From Lachnoclostridium sp. UBA903 (lineage in GTDB: Bacteria; Bacillota; Clostridia; Lachnospirales; Lachnospiraceae), in contig DBEP01000009.1 in the NCBI GenBank assembly GCA_002294045.1, positions 96,857-160,856 on the forward strand: 64,000 bases of DNA, read 5' to 3'. Numbering within the stretch: position 1 is the stretch's first letter; every line of letters begins with the position of its first letter. The notes beneath the pieces were generated by a model, which worked only from the letters and a program-made list of their open reading frames with translations, was not told the DNA's origin and ran no database searches. The translations under genes and the position numbers were made by a program. This document shows, piece after piece, positions 44,529-53,359 of the stretch.

Positions 44529-44554
44529 CTTGCTTTTTCCCGGGAAAAAGCAAG
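44529..44554. repeat. 26-bp perfect palindrome
   Basis: CTTGCTTTTTCCC followed by its exact reverse complement, centred on CCCGGG. It lies in the 340-base region between two divergent genes. It could be an operator or a terminator on either strand. Confidence 0.55.
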
Positions 44555-44668
44555 CCGGAAAATAATCCGGGGAGGGGAGGAGACTTTCGGATGTAATTAT
44601 TTGATTTTGCAGAAAAAAATGTTGCAGCTTGGCCGTAAGGCTGAACTGTAACAAAAAAAACGATTGGC

Positions 44669-44697
44669 TTGACATTAACCGGAAGGGAAGGTAATAT
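44669..44697 (+). promoter_or_regulatory. Promoter of the lipoprotein gene at 44775
   Basis: TTGACA (44669-44674), 17-base spacer, TAATAT (44692-44697). An imperfect R6-type hairpin (GCAGCTTGGCC-GTAA-GGCTGAACTGTAAC, about 44625-44650) lies just upstream. Confidence 0.65.
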
Positions 44698-44774
44698 TAT
44701 AATGACGGAACAATCAGTAAATTTAATATTACCGGGTTATAAACAAGTGGTTATAATCCAGAACGGGAGATAAA

Positions 44775-45548
44775 ATGATTAAAAAACGAATGAAAATTAC
44801 ATTTATCTGCTTTCTGTTAGGGTGTATGCTGATTACGGCCTGCCGGAAAAACGATAAGGAAAACCAGGATAATACACAGGGGAATACAATTGAAACAACC
44901 GTTTCTCCCACGGCAACACCGACTGAAGCGCCGGAAGATACGGCGGAGGATACAGGGGAATCCGATACACAGGATACTAAGGAGCAGACGGAAACCGAAT
45001 CTATCAGTGAAAAGGACGCCTTAAAGCTGATTCAGGATATTACAGGGGAGCGGGGATATTATTTTGATTTATTGGATGATCATCTGAACGTGGGGGACAG
45101 TACCTACTATATATATTTGATCAATGACGGAAGTGGCCCTATAGAGCCCAATGTACTGGTGGATAAGGTAAGCGGCGAACTTTTATGCTATTACCAGGAC
45201 GGAAACACCGCACCGTTTTCGGAGCATCCGCTTTATACGGAACCGGATACGGGGGAAGCCTCCCAAACAGCCGGGAAAGAAGACTTTACCAGAGAGGATG
45301 CCCTGGCACAGCTGACTAAAATATCATCCCAAGATTTAGGACTTCCGGCGGAATTAAAGGAATATAAAATTATGTTTGATGACTGGACGTCCAATATCAA
45401 AGGGAATGAATGTTACGGCATCAATGTTTACTCCGACAAGGGGGAACAGATGATTAATATGGGTCGTTTTTATGTTGCGACAGATGGAAGCGTCATGTAT
45501 AGATTCGACAGCCAGCTGGATGACCTGATTGAAATTAAAGCGGAATAA
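44775..45548 (+). CDS. Putative lipoprotein of unknown function
   Basis: A 257-residue secreted protein. The signal (MIKKRMKITFICFLLGCMLI) ends at the lipobox ITAC (Cys at about 23). A Thr/Glu/Asp-rich tether of about 60 residues follows, then a globular C-terminal part with a repeated pattern: SEKDALKLIQDITG...YYFDLLD and TREDALAQLTKISS. The SGELLCYYQDG segment may belong to a PepSY-like fold. I do not recognise the family. It starts after ACGGGAGATAAA. Confidence 0.7.
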   Translation: MIKKRMKITFICFLLGCMLITACRKNDKENQDNTQGNTIETTVSPTATPTEAPEDTAEDTGESDTQDTKEQTETESISEKDALKLIQDITGERGYYFDLLDDHLNVGDSTYYIYLINDGSGPIEPNVLVDKVSGELLCYYQDGNTAPFSEHPLYTEPDTGEASQTAGKEDFTREDALAQLTKISSQDLGLPAELKEYKIMFDDWTSNIKGNECYGINVYSDKGEQMINMGRFYVATDGSVMYRFDSQLDDLIEIKAE

Positions 45549-45563
45549 TATTTAACCCTGCAC

Positions 45564-45637
45564 AAAGAGGCTGTTGCAAAATAGAAAACATATCCTTCAC
45601 AGGGTAAGTTATTTTAATTTTGCAGCGGCCTCTTTTC
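45564..45637. terminator. R3-family terminator between lipoprotein and metY
   Basis: AAAGAGGCTGTTGCAAAA pairs with TTTTGCAGCGGCCTCTTT, and TTCCG follows. It serves the convergent lipoprotein and metY genes. Confidence 0.7.
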
Positions 45638-45667
45638 CGTTTATTCGGCAGCAGTTTCATTTATTGA

Positions 45668-46951
45668 TTATTTGGCAAAAGCCTGCTCCAGGTCATAGAT
45701 AATATCATCGATGTGTTCAATACCTACGGACAAACGGATGGTATTGGGCTTAATACCGGAGGCAAGCAATTCTTCTTCCGACATCTGGGAATGTGTAGTA
45801 CTTGCAGGATGGATTACTAAGGATTTTACATCTGCAACATTGGCTAACAGGGAGAATATTTCCAACCTGTCTATAAAGTTTTGTGCATCTTTAGCTCCGC
45901 CCTTGATTTCAAAGGTAAATATGGAACCGCCGCCCTTAGGGAAATATTGATTATACAAAGCGTGATACGGGTTATCCGGTAAGGATGGATGGTTAACCTG
46001 TTCTACCTGAGGATGGGATTTTAAGAAATCCACAACCTTTAAGGTGTTTTCCACATGGCGTTCCACGCGCAGGGAAAGGGTTTCAAGGCCCTGCAAAAAC
46101 AGGAAGGAATTAAACGGACTAAGAGTGGCTCCCGTATCCCTTAACAAGGTAACACGTACTTTTATAATATAAGCGGCGGGGCCTACGGCATTGGTAAAAC
46201 TGATACCGTGGTAGCTGGGATTGGGTTCGGTAAGATAAGGGAATTTACCGGATGCGGTCCAGTCAAATTTACCGGAATCAATAATAACACCGCCGATGGA
46301 AGTACCGTGGCCTCCGATGAATTTGGTGGCGGAGTGTACGATAATATCGGCACCGTATTCAATGGGGCGAAGCAGGTACGGCGTTGCGAAAGTATTATCC
46401 ACAATCAGCGGAATACCGTTTTTGTGGGCTGTTTCGGCAACGGCTGCAATATCAATGACACTTGAGTTAGGATTACCAAGACTTTCAATAAAGATTGCCT
46501 TCGTATTCGGTTGGATGGCTTTTTGAAAGCTTCCTTCTTCATCCGGGTTGACAAAAGTTGTAGTAATGCCAAAATCCTTTAAAGTATGGGCAAATAGATT
46601 ATAAGTTCCCCCATAGATGGTGTTGGCAGATACAATGTGGTCCCCCGCATGAGCGATATTCTGTATGGCATATGTAATGGCAGCGGCACCGGAAGCAGTT
46701 GCCAAAGCGGCAATACCTCCTTCTAAGGCTGCGATACGCTGTTCAAAAACATCGGATGTGGGATTCATAATACGTGAATAAATATTGCCGTTTTCGGATA
46801 AGTTAAAACGTCCGGCAGCCTGTGCAGAATCTGCAAAGACATAAGAAGAGGTCTGATAAATGGGAACGCAGCGGGCATCCGTTGCAGAATCCGGCTTCTC
46901 CTGGCCGACATGAAGCTGAAGTGTTTCAAATTTCAAAGTATGCTTCTTCAT
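45668..46951 (-). CDS. metY: O-acetylhomoserine sulfhydrylase
   Basis: A PLP enzyme making homocysteine (or cysteine analogues) from O-acetylhomoserine and sulfide. The 427-residue protein has YIPIYQTSSYVF-like N-terminal segments (RCVPIYQTSSYVF), GGTYNLFAHTL, PLIVDNTFATPYLLRP and the PLP-lysine motif HSATKFIGGHGTSIGG. MIHPASTTHSQM-like SLVIHPASTTHSQM is characteristic of MetY. The start at 46951 follows AGGAAGGCGG; an ATG at 46978 lies upstream of that site. A consensus promoter and an Rrf2-type operator candidate precede it. Confidence 0.93.
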   Translation of the reverse strand: MKKHTLKFETLQLHVGQEKPDSATDARCVPIYQTSSYVFADSAQAAGRFNLSENGNIYSRIMNPTSDVFEQRIAALEGGIAALATASGAAAITYAIQNIAHAGDHIVSANTIYGGTYNLFAHTLKDFGITTTFVNPDEEGSFQKAIQPNTKAIFIESLGNPNSSVIDIAAVAETAHKNGIPLIVDNTFATPYLLRPIEYGADIIVHSATKFIGGHGTSIGGVIIDSGKFDWTASGKFPYLTEPNPSYHGISFTNAVGPAAYIIKVRVTLLRDTGATLSPFNSFLFLQGLETLSLRVERHVENTLKVVDFLKSHPQVEQVNHPSLPDNPYHALYNQYFPKGGGSIFTFEIKGGAKDAQNFIDRLEIFSLLANVADVKSLVIHPASTTHSQMSEEELLASGIKPNTIRLSVGIEHIDDIIYDLEQAFAK

Positions 46952-46984
46952 AAAAAATACCGCCTTCCTATAATTCATTAATTT

Positions 46985-47036
46985 CCTATTGGAATACTAT
47001 GAATTAAAGTATAATAGAATAATAAACTAATGTCAA
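46985..47036 (-). promoter_or_regulatory. metY promoter with putative Rrf2 operator
   Basis: On the minus strand: TTGACA (47031-47036), 17-base spacer, TATACT (47008-47013), then CATAGTATTCCAATAGG (46985-47001) at the expected transcription start. The core CATAGTATTCC is also found between the -35 and -10 boxes of the rrf2 gene itself. Confidence 0.7.
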
Positions 47037-47073
47037 GAAAAATTGTAATGCATCAGGTGAATTTTTCTTGACA
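47030..47073 (-). terminator. Terminator hairpin of the rrf2 gene
   Basis: TGTCAAGAAAAATT pairs perfectly with AATTTTTCTTGACA (14 bp) around a 15-base loop. On the minus strand it follows rrf2, and its last bases form the -35 TTGACA of metY. Confidence 0.65.
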
Positions 47074-47093
47074 TTTATAGTTCAACAGTAAGG

Positions 47094-47531
47094 TTAAATA
47101 ACATAGTCATTTCCGGTCATACTGTTTTGTTTGTCAACCAGATCAGCCAAAGTTATATTATCCACAACGTTATTAATGGCATCATTAAGTTTTACCCATA
47201 CGTCCAGAGTAGCACACTGGCTGCTGCTGGTACACTGGTTTATTTCATCCTCCAGACATGCTACCGGTGAAAGGCTTCCTTCAATTAAACGCAGTATCAT
47301 ACCTACCGTATATTCTTCAGGAGCTTTTGCTAAACGGTAACCGCCCTGTGCACCGCGGATACTCTTAACATATCCGGCCTTGCTAAGCTGGGTAATTATC
47401 TGCTCCAGATACTTATCAGAAATTTCCTGTCTTGCTGAAATGCTTTTAATTGTTATATATTCACCTGTATTATGCAGTGCCAGATCTAACATCAAACGTA
47501 AGGCATAACGCCCTTTTGTCGAAATCTTCAT
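47094..47531 (-). CDS. Rrf2-family transcriptional regulator (CymR/IscR-like)
   Basis: A 145-residue winged-helix regulator. MKISTKGRYALRLMLDLAL and SIRGAQGGYRLAKAP are Rrf2 hallmarks. Unlike Bacillus CymR it has three cysteines (VACLEDEINQC then TSSSQC), in the region where IscR binds its Fe-S cluster, though with different spacing. It may sense cysteine status through CysK, or an Fe-S cluster. It is the gene immediately upstream of metY, and a shared motif in both promoters points to autoregulation and metY control. The start follows AAGGAGGTTTTT. Confidence 0.9.
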   Translation of the reverse strand: MKISTKGRYALRLMLDLALHNTGEYITIKSISARQEISDKYLEQIITQLSKAGYVKSIRGAQGGYRLAKAPEEYTVGMILRLIEGSLSPVACLEDEINQCTSSSQCATLDVWVKLNDAINNVVDNITLADLVDKQNSMTGNDYVI

Positions 47532-47567
47532 AAAAACCTCCTTAAAATTAAGATAGTATTATTAATT

Positions 47568-47596
47568 ATATTACCATGGGAATACTATGTTTACAA
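47568..47596 (-). promoter_or_regulatory. rrf2 promoter with putative operator in the spacer
   Basis: On the minus strand: TTGTAA (47591-47596), 17-base spacer, TAATAT (47568-47573). The spacer contains CATAGTATTCC (47579-47589), identical to the motif at the metY promoter. Confidence 0.65.
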
Positions 47597-47691
47597 GTCC
47601 TAAAGCATTATTTTAGCAAAAATCATTGCACCGTTCTGAAAGGCCATATTTTGCGTATACTGCTCTTCGGCGGAAATATACTGAGAATTTA

Positions 47692-47720
47692 TTGTATCTT
47701 TTTTGGTGATATGGTAAAAT
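47692..47720 (+). promoter_or_regulatory. Promoter upstream of MQWV element copy D
   Basis: TTGTAT (47692-47697), 17-base spacer, TAAAAT (47715-47720). This would give a leader of about 230 bases before the lipoprotein hydrolase. Confidence 0.5.
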
Positions 47721-47836
47721 GGTCCCATGAGTTTTCAGACATGCTCTGGGAAGACCTCAAAATGAGCACGGGTATACTCATTTCAAGCTTCTTCCCATAT
47801 TATTTGAGATGCCGCTTTGTGGCAGCATACCTGGAA

Positions 47837-47963
47837 GGTTGAAAGAAAATAAAGTATGAAAGGATGCCACTAACAGATTCTTTCAACCTGTGAAACTTGT
47901 TTCACATTTTATTCTGTGGCAGTATTGCAAGCCTGCTTGCGATATGCAATGGGTGTAAAAATG
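47837..47963 (+). ncRNA. MQWV leader element, copy D
   Basis: P1 pairs GGTTGAAAGAA (47837-47847) with TTCTTTCAACC (47878-47888). The pseudoknot pairs TGCCAC (47865-47870) with GTGGCA (47916-47921). The optional hairpin is TGTGAAA-CTTG-TTTCACA. P3 is ATTGCAAG-CCTG-CTTGCGAT (47924-47943). The tail ATGCAATGGGTGTAAAAATG ends on the gene start at 47961. This is the clearest copy for defining the consensus. Confidence 0.78.
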
Positions 47964-49370
47964 AAAGGATTAAAAATTTATATTCTGATTTTATTCGTTG
48001 CATTTTTTCTGCCTGGCTGTAATGAAAAGGAACAAAAGCCGGGGAAGGCTCCAGGGCAGGCAGGGACAACGGAGACGGCAGATAAAGGGAATTCAAAAGA
48101 AATTACAGGTTATGAACTGGTAACCGGAGACAATCTGACAGTGGCAGCGGAGTTTGCGAAAGATTTATCGGAAGAAAATTTTACTAAGCTGTTACAGGCC
48201 TATCAGTATGATGAGAAGATGAAAGAGACAATGGCATCCGAGGATACGAAAAAAACAGTATACTTTCATAATGCGGAATACGGCAGTTTTAAAGGCATGA
48301 AAGAGGCCTACATCCTGTCCAGGGGAGCTTATCAGTATGTAATGGTACCGGTGGAAAGCTCGGTGAATAATTTTAATTACCAGATTGCTTTTGACGGAAA
48401 CCATAACATAGTAGGTTTTACTTATGGAGAATATGCTCTTAAGGAACCGGTACAAAATACCATACCGGATGGTGTTACCGAGTCGGAATACATCTTTACC
48501 AGTGACGGATTTGTTATTCCCGGCACCTTTACAAAACCGGAGGAAGGAAGCCATTTTCCGACGGTCATTTTAGTACAGGGCTTCGGACCATCGGACAGGG
48601 ATGAAAGTATCTATGAGAATAAGCCTTTTCGGGATATTGCATGGGAGCTTGCCAGGCAGGGAATTGCTTCTTACCGGTATGACAAGAGAAGTTATCTCTA
48701 TGCCGCGCAGATGGCGGAGGATGTAACCTCCACTATCGATGATGAAATTACAAAGGATGTTATAGCAGCGGCGGATATGGTTAAAAATATCGAAGGTGTG
48801 GATCCGGCAGGAATTTATATACTGGGCCACAGTCTGGGAGGTTATGCCATCCCGCGGATTGCCGGAAGCTTATCCGGCGCGGCAGGTTATATTATGATGG
48901 CTGCACCGGCCCAGCATATAAAAGATTATATAATCGGCCGGTTTGAGTATCTGGCAGATGAAGATGAAAAAGTGACAGAGGAAGAGCAAAAACAGATTGA
49001 CGACATCAAAAATCAGGTAAAGCTGCTTAATACGCCGGAGAAGATCCCGGAAAAAAAGCTTATAATGGGAGCCTATAGGGATTATTGGATTGACCTGGCC
49101 GACTATAATCCCGTAAAGACAGCTGAAGAAATAACGGTTCCGGTTTTAGTTATCCAGGGAGAGCGGGATTATCAGGTTACCATGAAGCAGTTTACTATGT
49201 GGAAAAACAGTTTCCAGGATTCTGATAATTGGACTTTTAAGTCTTACGCCTCTTTAAACCACTTTATGATGCAAAAAACCGGCAGCCCGGATTCGGAGGA
49301 ATACAGAATCCGGTCACAGGTAGCGGATGAAGTAACGCAGGATATAGTTGAGTTTATTATGAACAGGTAA
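47961..49370 (+). CDS. Alpha/beta-hydrolase lipoprotein
   Basis: A 469-residue secreted hydrolase. The ATG at 47961 gives a clean lipoprotein signal, MKGLKIYILILFVAFFLPGC; an in-frame ATG at 47949 adds MGVK. A DUF3887-like N-terminal part (about 45-160) precedes an alpha/beta-hydrolase domain with ILVQGFGPSDRDESI, the nucleophile elbow GHSLGGYAIPR, VPVLVIQGERDYQVT (acid) and a C-terminal SLNHFMM (His). It is probably an esterase or peptidase; the substrate is unknown. It lacks an AGGAGG site and depends on the MQWV tail. Confidence 0.85.
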   Translation: MKGLKIYILILFVAFFLPGCNEKEQKPGKAPGQAGTTETADKGNSKEITGYELVTGDNLTVAAEFAKDLSEENFTKLLQAYQYDEKMKETMASEDTKKTVYFHNAEYGSFKGMKEAYILSRGAYQYVMVPVESSVNNFNYQIAFDGNHNIVGFTYGEYALKEPVQNTIPDGVTESEYIFTSDGFVIPGTFTKPEEGSHFPTVILVQGFGPSDRDESIYENKPFRDIAWELARQGIASYRYDKRSYLYAAQMAEDVTSTIDDEITKDVIAAADMVKNIEGVDPAGIYILGHSLGGYAIPRIAGSLSGAAGYIMMAAPAQHIKDYIIGRFEYLADEDEKVTEEEQKQIDDIKNQVKLLNTPEKIPEKKLIMGAYRDYWIDLADYNPVKTAEEITVPVLVIQGERDYQVTMKQFTMWKNSFQDSDNWTFKSYASLNHFMMQKTGSPDSEEYRIRSQVADEVTQDIVEFIMNR

Positions 49371-49425
49371 TAACTTTGAGCATGTTTGAAACCGGACTGC
49401 TGACACGGTACTGTATTTGGGCCGG

Positions 49426-50838
49426 TCATAAGCTGATTTTTGTCCATTTTCCGTTGGAAAACCGGAAGAAATTCAGGCCAAACCGCAAAAACTGATCTCC
49501 GCATAATGCTATCCAGGCGCCGTATAAACCGAATGAAAGGGGAAAGCACAGCAGCCATGTTAAAAATGGACGGATAATTGCAATGCTGAGCATAGAGGAA
49601 AGGGCAACGAAAACGGTATCACCGGCACCCCGCAGACATCCGGATATAACTATTTGAGAAGTCTGGGAATGGGTAGTAAAAGCAATGATTATCATAATAC
49701 CAGATCCTAATGCGATAATGTCGGTATTATCCGTGAATAAGGACGGTAAAAATTCCCTGCCGCCCAAAAAGATAATTACTAAAACAGAGGATACCAGGAA
49801 AGCCAAACGCTGTCCTGCTTTTCCATAAATGATTGCCATATCGGGCCGTCTGGCTCCCAGGCTTTGGCCGACTAAGGAAGAAGCGGCAATGGAAAGCCCA
49901 TCACCAAAGCAGAAAGATAAACTCAGGATATTCATTAATATCAAATGGGTTTCATAAGCTATGGTACCTAGTTTTGCAACAAGTATGGCATAGGCAAAAA
50001 AACCAATTCTCATAAAAACCTGCTCTACGAAAGCACTGCCGCTTACCTTTATAATGGGTTCCAGAATATAACGATTTATACCCCATTGTGCTTTACTCTT
50101 AAGACTTAAAAAGGAATCTTGCCGAAACAGTGTGGATACGGAAAGGATGCAGGCTGCTATGGCGCCAAGGCAGGTTGCAATTGCAGCTCCTTTAACCCCC
50201 AGCTTCGGAAAGAAACCGATACCGTTAATTAGTAAGTAATTAAAAGAAATATTTACAATATTTGCAACTATATTGGTCCGCATGGAAATTCTGGTATTGC
50301 CGCTGCCCCGCTGGGCGGCATTAATTGTCAGGCTTAATGCGGTAAAAAAAATACTTATCATCAAAATTCTGAAATAATCCAGTGCATTCGTTAAATAAAA
50401 TGCTTCTGCACCTGCGAATTTCAGAATGGGAACCGCAAAAATATAGCCTAATATGGAGGTACTGGCAGAAATAAGTGAACTTAAGATAATGGCAGCCCTT
50501 AGGATATGATTGGCGCCTTCCCTGTCCTGCTGGCCTTTTCTTCTTGCCACAACGGCAGTAATACCTACGTTAAGAGAGAATATAACGGATAAAAGAATAA
50601 ATTTAGGCTGATTGGTGATACCGACTGCTGCAATTGTCCCTTCACCCAGGCTGCCGACCATTATGGTATCCACGGAACCGATGAGGCCAACCAGTAATGA
50701 TTCGATTGCAGACGGCCACGCTACATGTAAGAAACTTTTATAAACGGTTTTTGTAGGCGGTAAATCACCGACAATCAATTGGGGTTTAATCATGGCTTTT
50801 ACTGTGAAGAAATTAAGTATTTTACTAATCAGTTTCAT
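49426..50838 (-). CDS. MATE-family efflux transporter
   Basis: A 470-residue membrane protein with about twelve TM helices. MATE features include AWPSAIESLLVGLIGSVDTIMVG, AAVGITNQPKFILLS, ALSLTINAAQRGSGNTRIS and SLVGQSLGARRPD. It exports drugs or metabolites using Na+ or H+ gradients. The start has AGGACGG some 11 bases upstream, a loose spacing; an internal Met at residue 16 is a weaker alternative. Confidence 0.92.
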   Translation of the reverse strand: MKLISKILNFFTVKAMIKPQLIVGDLPPTKTVYKSFLHVAWPSAIESLLVGLIGSVDTIMVGSLGEGTIAAVGITNQPKFILLSVIFSLNVGITAVVARRKGQQDREGANHILRAAIILSSLISASTSILGYIFAVPILKFAGAEAFYLTNALDYFRILMISIFFTALSLTINAAQRGSGNTRISMRTNIVANIVNISFNYLLINGIGFFPKLGVKGAAIATCLGAIAACILSVSTLFRQDSFLSLKSKAQWGINRYILEPIIKVSGSAFVEQVFMRIGFFAYAILVAKLGTIAYETHLILMNILSLSFCFGDGLSIAASSLVGQSLGARRPDMAIIYGKAGQRLAFLVSSVLVIIFLGGREFLPSLFTDNTDIIALGSGIMIIIAFTTHSQTSQIVISGCLRGAGDTVFVALSSMLSIAIIRPFLTWLLCFPLSFGLYGAWIALCGDQFLRFGLNFFRFSNGKWTKISL

Positions 50839-51157
50839 AATAAATTTTCCGTCCTATGTATATATTGCATAAATACCAGTATACCAGAATTGAGCAGATA
50901 AACAATGTATTTACTTATACTATTCAATTTTTTGGAGTTCTGTGATAAAATATATATGGCAGGATATCATGGAAGCGGAATGAGAAAATGTAAGTTAGTC
51001 CGCCCGAAATATCCGGCCGGGACAAATAAAATATAATATGTTTTATATTCATGATAAAACATATTATAGGAAGAAGATATGTTCCTATAGTCGGATGCAG
51101 GCTGCGAAAGCAGTGCCTTTTATCATCCAATATTTTATAGAAAAAGGAGTTGAGTAT

Positions 51158-51682
51158 GTGGATACCGAGTATGGTCATGCAGAAACAAATGAGTTGATTT
51201 GCAGGAAACAGGGAGAATTAATTCAGAAAAAGGGCGGAGAAAAACCCGTACAGGGACTCAGAGAAGATACTTGCCGGCAGTTAATCCGGGAAGCAATTCA
51301 TAGCCTCAAAAATGCTTATTCTCCTTATTCCGGTTTTAAGGTGGGAGCGGCTCTGTTAACAAAGGACCTTAAAATTTACACCGGATGTAATATTGAAAAT
51401 GCCGCTTATTCACCAACCAACTGCGCGGAACGGACCGCGTTTTTTAAAGCGGTAAGTGAAGGGAAAAAGGACTTCCAGGCAATTGCCATTGTCGGAGGGA
51501 AAGACGGGGTGCTGACCGATTACTGTCCTCCGTGCGGAGTGTGCCGCCAGGTTATGGTGGAATTTTGCAATCCTAAGAGTTTCTTTGTCATATTGGCTAA
51601 ATCGGAAGCCGATTACTGGATTTATACCTTGGAAGATTTAATTCCCATGGGATTCGGTCCGGAAACTTTATCACGGCATTGA
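51158..51682 (+). CDS. cdd: Cytidine deaminase
   Basis: Deaminates cytidine and deoxycytidine in pyrimidine salvage. Homology starts near REDTCRQLIREAIHSLKNAY. The zinc site is NCAERTAFF (Cys and catalytic Glu) with PPCGVCRQVM (two Cys). SPYSGFKVGAALLT is the typical substrate loop. The GTG at 51158, eight bases after AAAAAGGAG, gives 174 residues with an unexplained 38-residue N-terminal extension. The open frame extends upstream to an ATG at 51038, which has no good site. Confidence 0.88.
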   Translation: MDTEYGHAETNELICRKQGELIQKKGGEKPVQGLREDTCRQLIREAIHSLKNAYSPYSGFKVGAALLTKDLKIYTGCNIENAAYSPTNCAERTAFFKAVSEGKKDFQAIAIVGGKDGVLTDYCPPCGVCRQVMVEFCNPKSFFVILAKSEADYWIYTLEDLIPMGFGPETLSRH

Positions 51683-51891
51683 TAAATGATGAATATGGAA
51701 AATACCCGTTAACATAAAATCAATACGGAGTGAGAAATAAAAATAAAGCATAAAGATTATGGCCTGTCGGCTAATTTAATTAATGCAGTATCGAAGCGGA
51801 TCTGCCTGTTTCGGTTCTGTATGAAATAAATTGGCCTGACCGGTTTTTTTATGTAAGGAATACACCTAATATCAAAAAATGCGAACTCCAG

Positions 51892-53322
51892 ATGTGTATG
51901 GAAACAGGTACTGTTTTTCTGATAGATAGGGAAAGCGATATCATTATTGCACATAAGGATACGGCATTAATTGTCGAAAAGCTGGATGCGGATCCGGATA
52001 ATCTTCTTTTAACCGGCATATGGGAAAAATATAAAGAGAATAATAAGGAAGTTTTTAATATAAAAGATGAAACCGGTTCTTATCTTTCCTACCTGGAAAA
52101 TGTAGATAATACCAACTGGGTATTGGCCTCCTATGTACCGGAGGAGGAAGTAATCGGGGCGTTGAAAGAGCCTCAGGTATTCGTAAATATAGCCGCAGTT
52201 ATCTGCATTATCTTACTGGCCGTAGTTATGGAAAGAGTTATCCATATAATTATAAGGCCTATTAAGAAACTGACAGGAACCATAGAGCAGATAACACAGG
52301 GGGACTTTACGGTCAATGTAGAAGCAAAAGGCAATGATGAGGTTGCCGTGATGAGCAAAAGCATGCAGAAGTTCATCGAAACCATGAGAGGTTTTATTTC
52401 GGAAGTCAGTCAAATGTCCGGCAGATTAAACGGACAGGCGGAAAAAAGCAGCAAGGTGTCTGAAACTTTATATAATTCCGCCCGAACCCAGTCCTCCTCC
52501 ATGCAGGATTTAAATACCACGGTGGATGAACTGGCTAAATCCGTCAGTGAAGTGGCGGAAAATGCAACTACCCTGGCACTTGTTGTTTCCGAAGCAGATA
52601 CCATGGGGCAGCAGGCAAGCCGGAAAATGCAGGATACGGTACAGGTTTCCGAAATAGGCCGCAAAGATATGGTACAGATTAATGACGCCATGAAAGATGT
52701 GGAGAATTCAATCCATTCCCTGGAAACGGTTGTAGAAGAAGTGGATGAATCTACTATAAAAATTAATGAAATTATCACTTTAATCGGAGAAATAGCTTCT
52801 CAAACCAATTTATTGTCCTTAAATGCGGCAATCGAAGCGGCCAGGGCCGGTGAATCAGGAAAAGGCTTTGCGGTAGTGGCGGATGAAATAAGGAAACTGG
52901 CGGAAACCAGTGCGGGAGCAGTCCAGAACATATCTGACTTAATCAATAATATCAGCAATTTGGTAAGCAGCACGGCGGTAAAGACAAAAGAAAGCGTAAA
53001 AAGCATTCAGACAAGCTCTGATTTAGTTGACAAGACCAGTGATACTTTTAATACTATCTACGCGGCTGTCAACGAAACCAATGATTTGGTTCACCAAATG
53101 ATAGAAAAAGTTAAAAACGTTGATCAGGTTGCGGCTTCCGTTGCGGCTATTACGGAAGAACAATCGGCAGGCGCGCAGGAGATACTTGCCACGTCGGAAG
53201 ACCTGCTGGAACACGCCAGACAGGTAACCTCAAACAGTGAAATAGTTGGAAAGGATGCCCTTGAATTAGCGGTTGCGGCAGAAAACCTTGACAAACAGAT
53301 GAGCCTGTTTAAACTGCAATAA
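51892..53322 (+). pseudogene. Methyl-accepting chemotaxis protein, 5'-truncated
   Basis: A 476-codon open frame starting in the middle of a Cache sensor domain (GTVFLIDRESDIIIAHKDTAL). It lacks the first TM helix and the first half of the sensor. The rest is intact: sensor end, TM2 (VNIAAVICIILLAVVMERVI), HAMP, and a full signalling domain with the hairpin tip IGEIASQTNLLSLNAAIEAARAG. No ribosome site precedes the first ATG (CTCCAGATGTGTATGG). It is probably a remnant, though the signalling domain reads cleanly. Confidence 0.65.
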
Positions 53323-53359
53323 CAGAATAAAAAATTGCAGCAGACCCATCGGATTGCTG

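Noticed and set aside
47837..47963. Known riboswitch class (cobalamin, SAM, TPP, guanidine, c-di-GMP)
   Set aside because: None of the consensus core sequences I know for these classes is present, and the downstream genes share no ligand.
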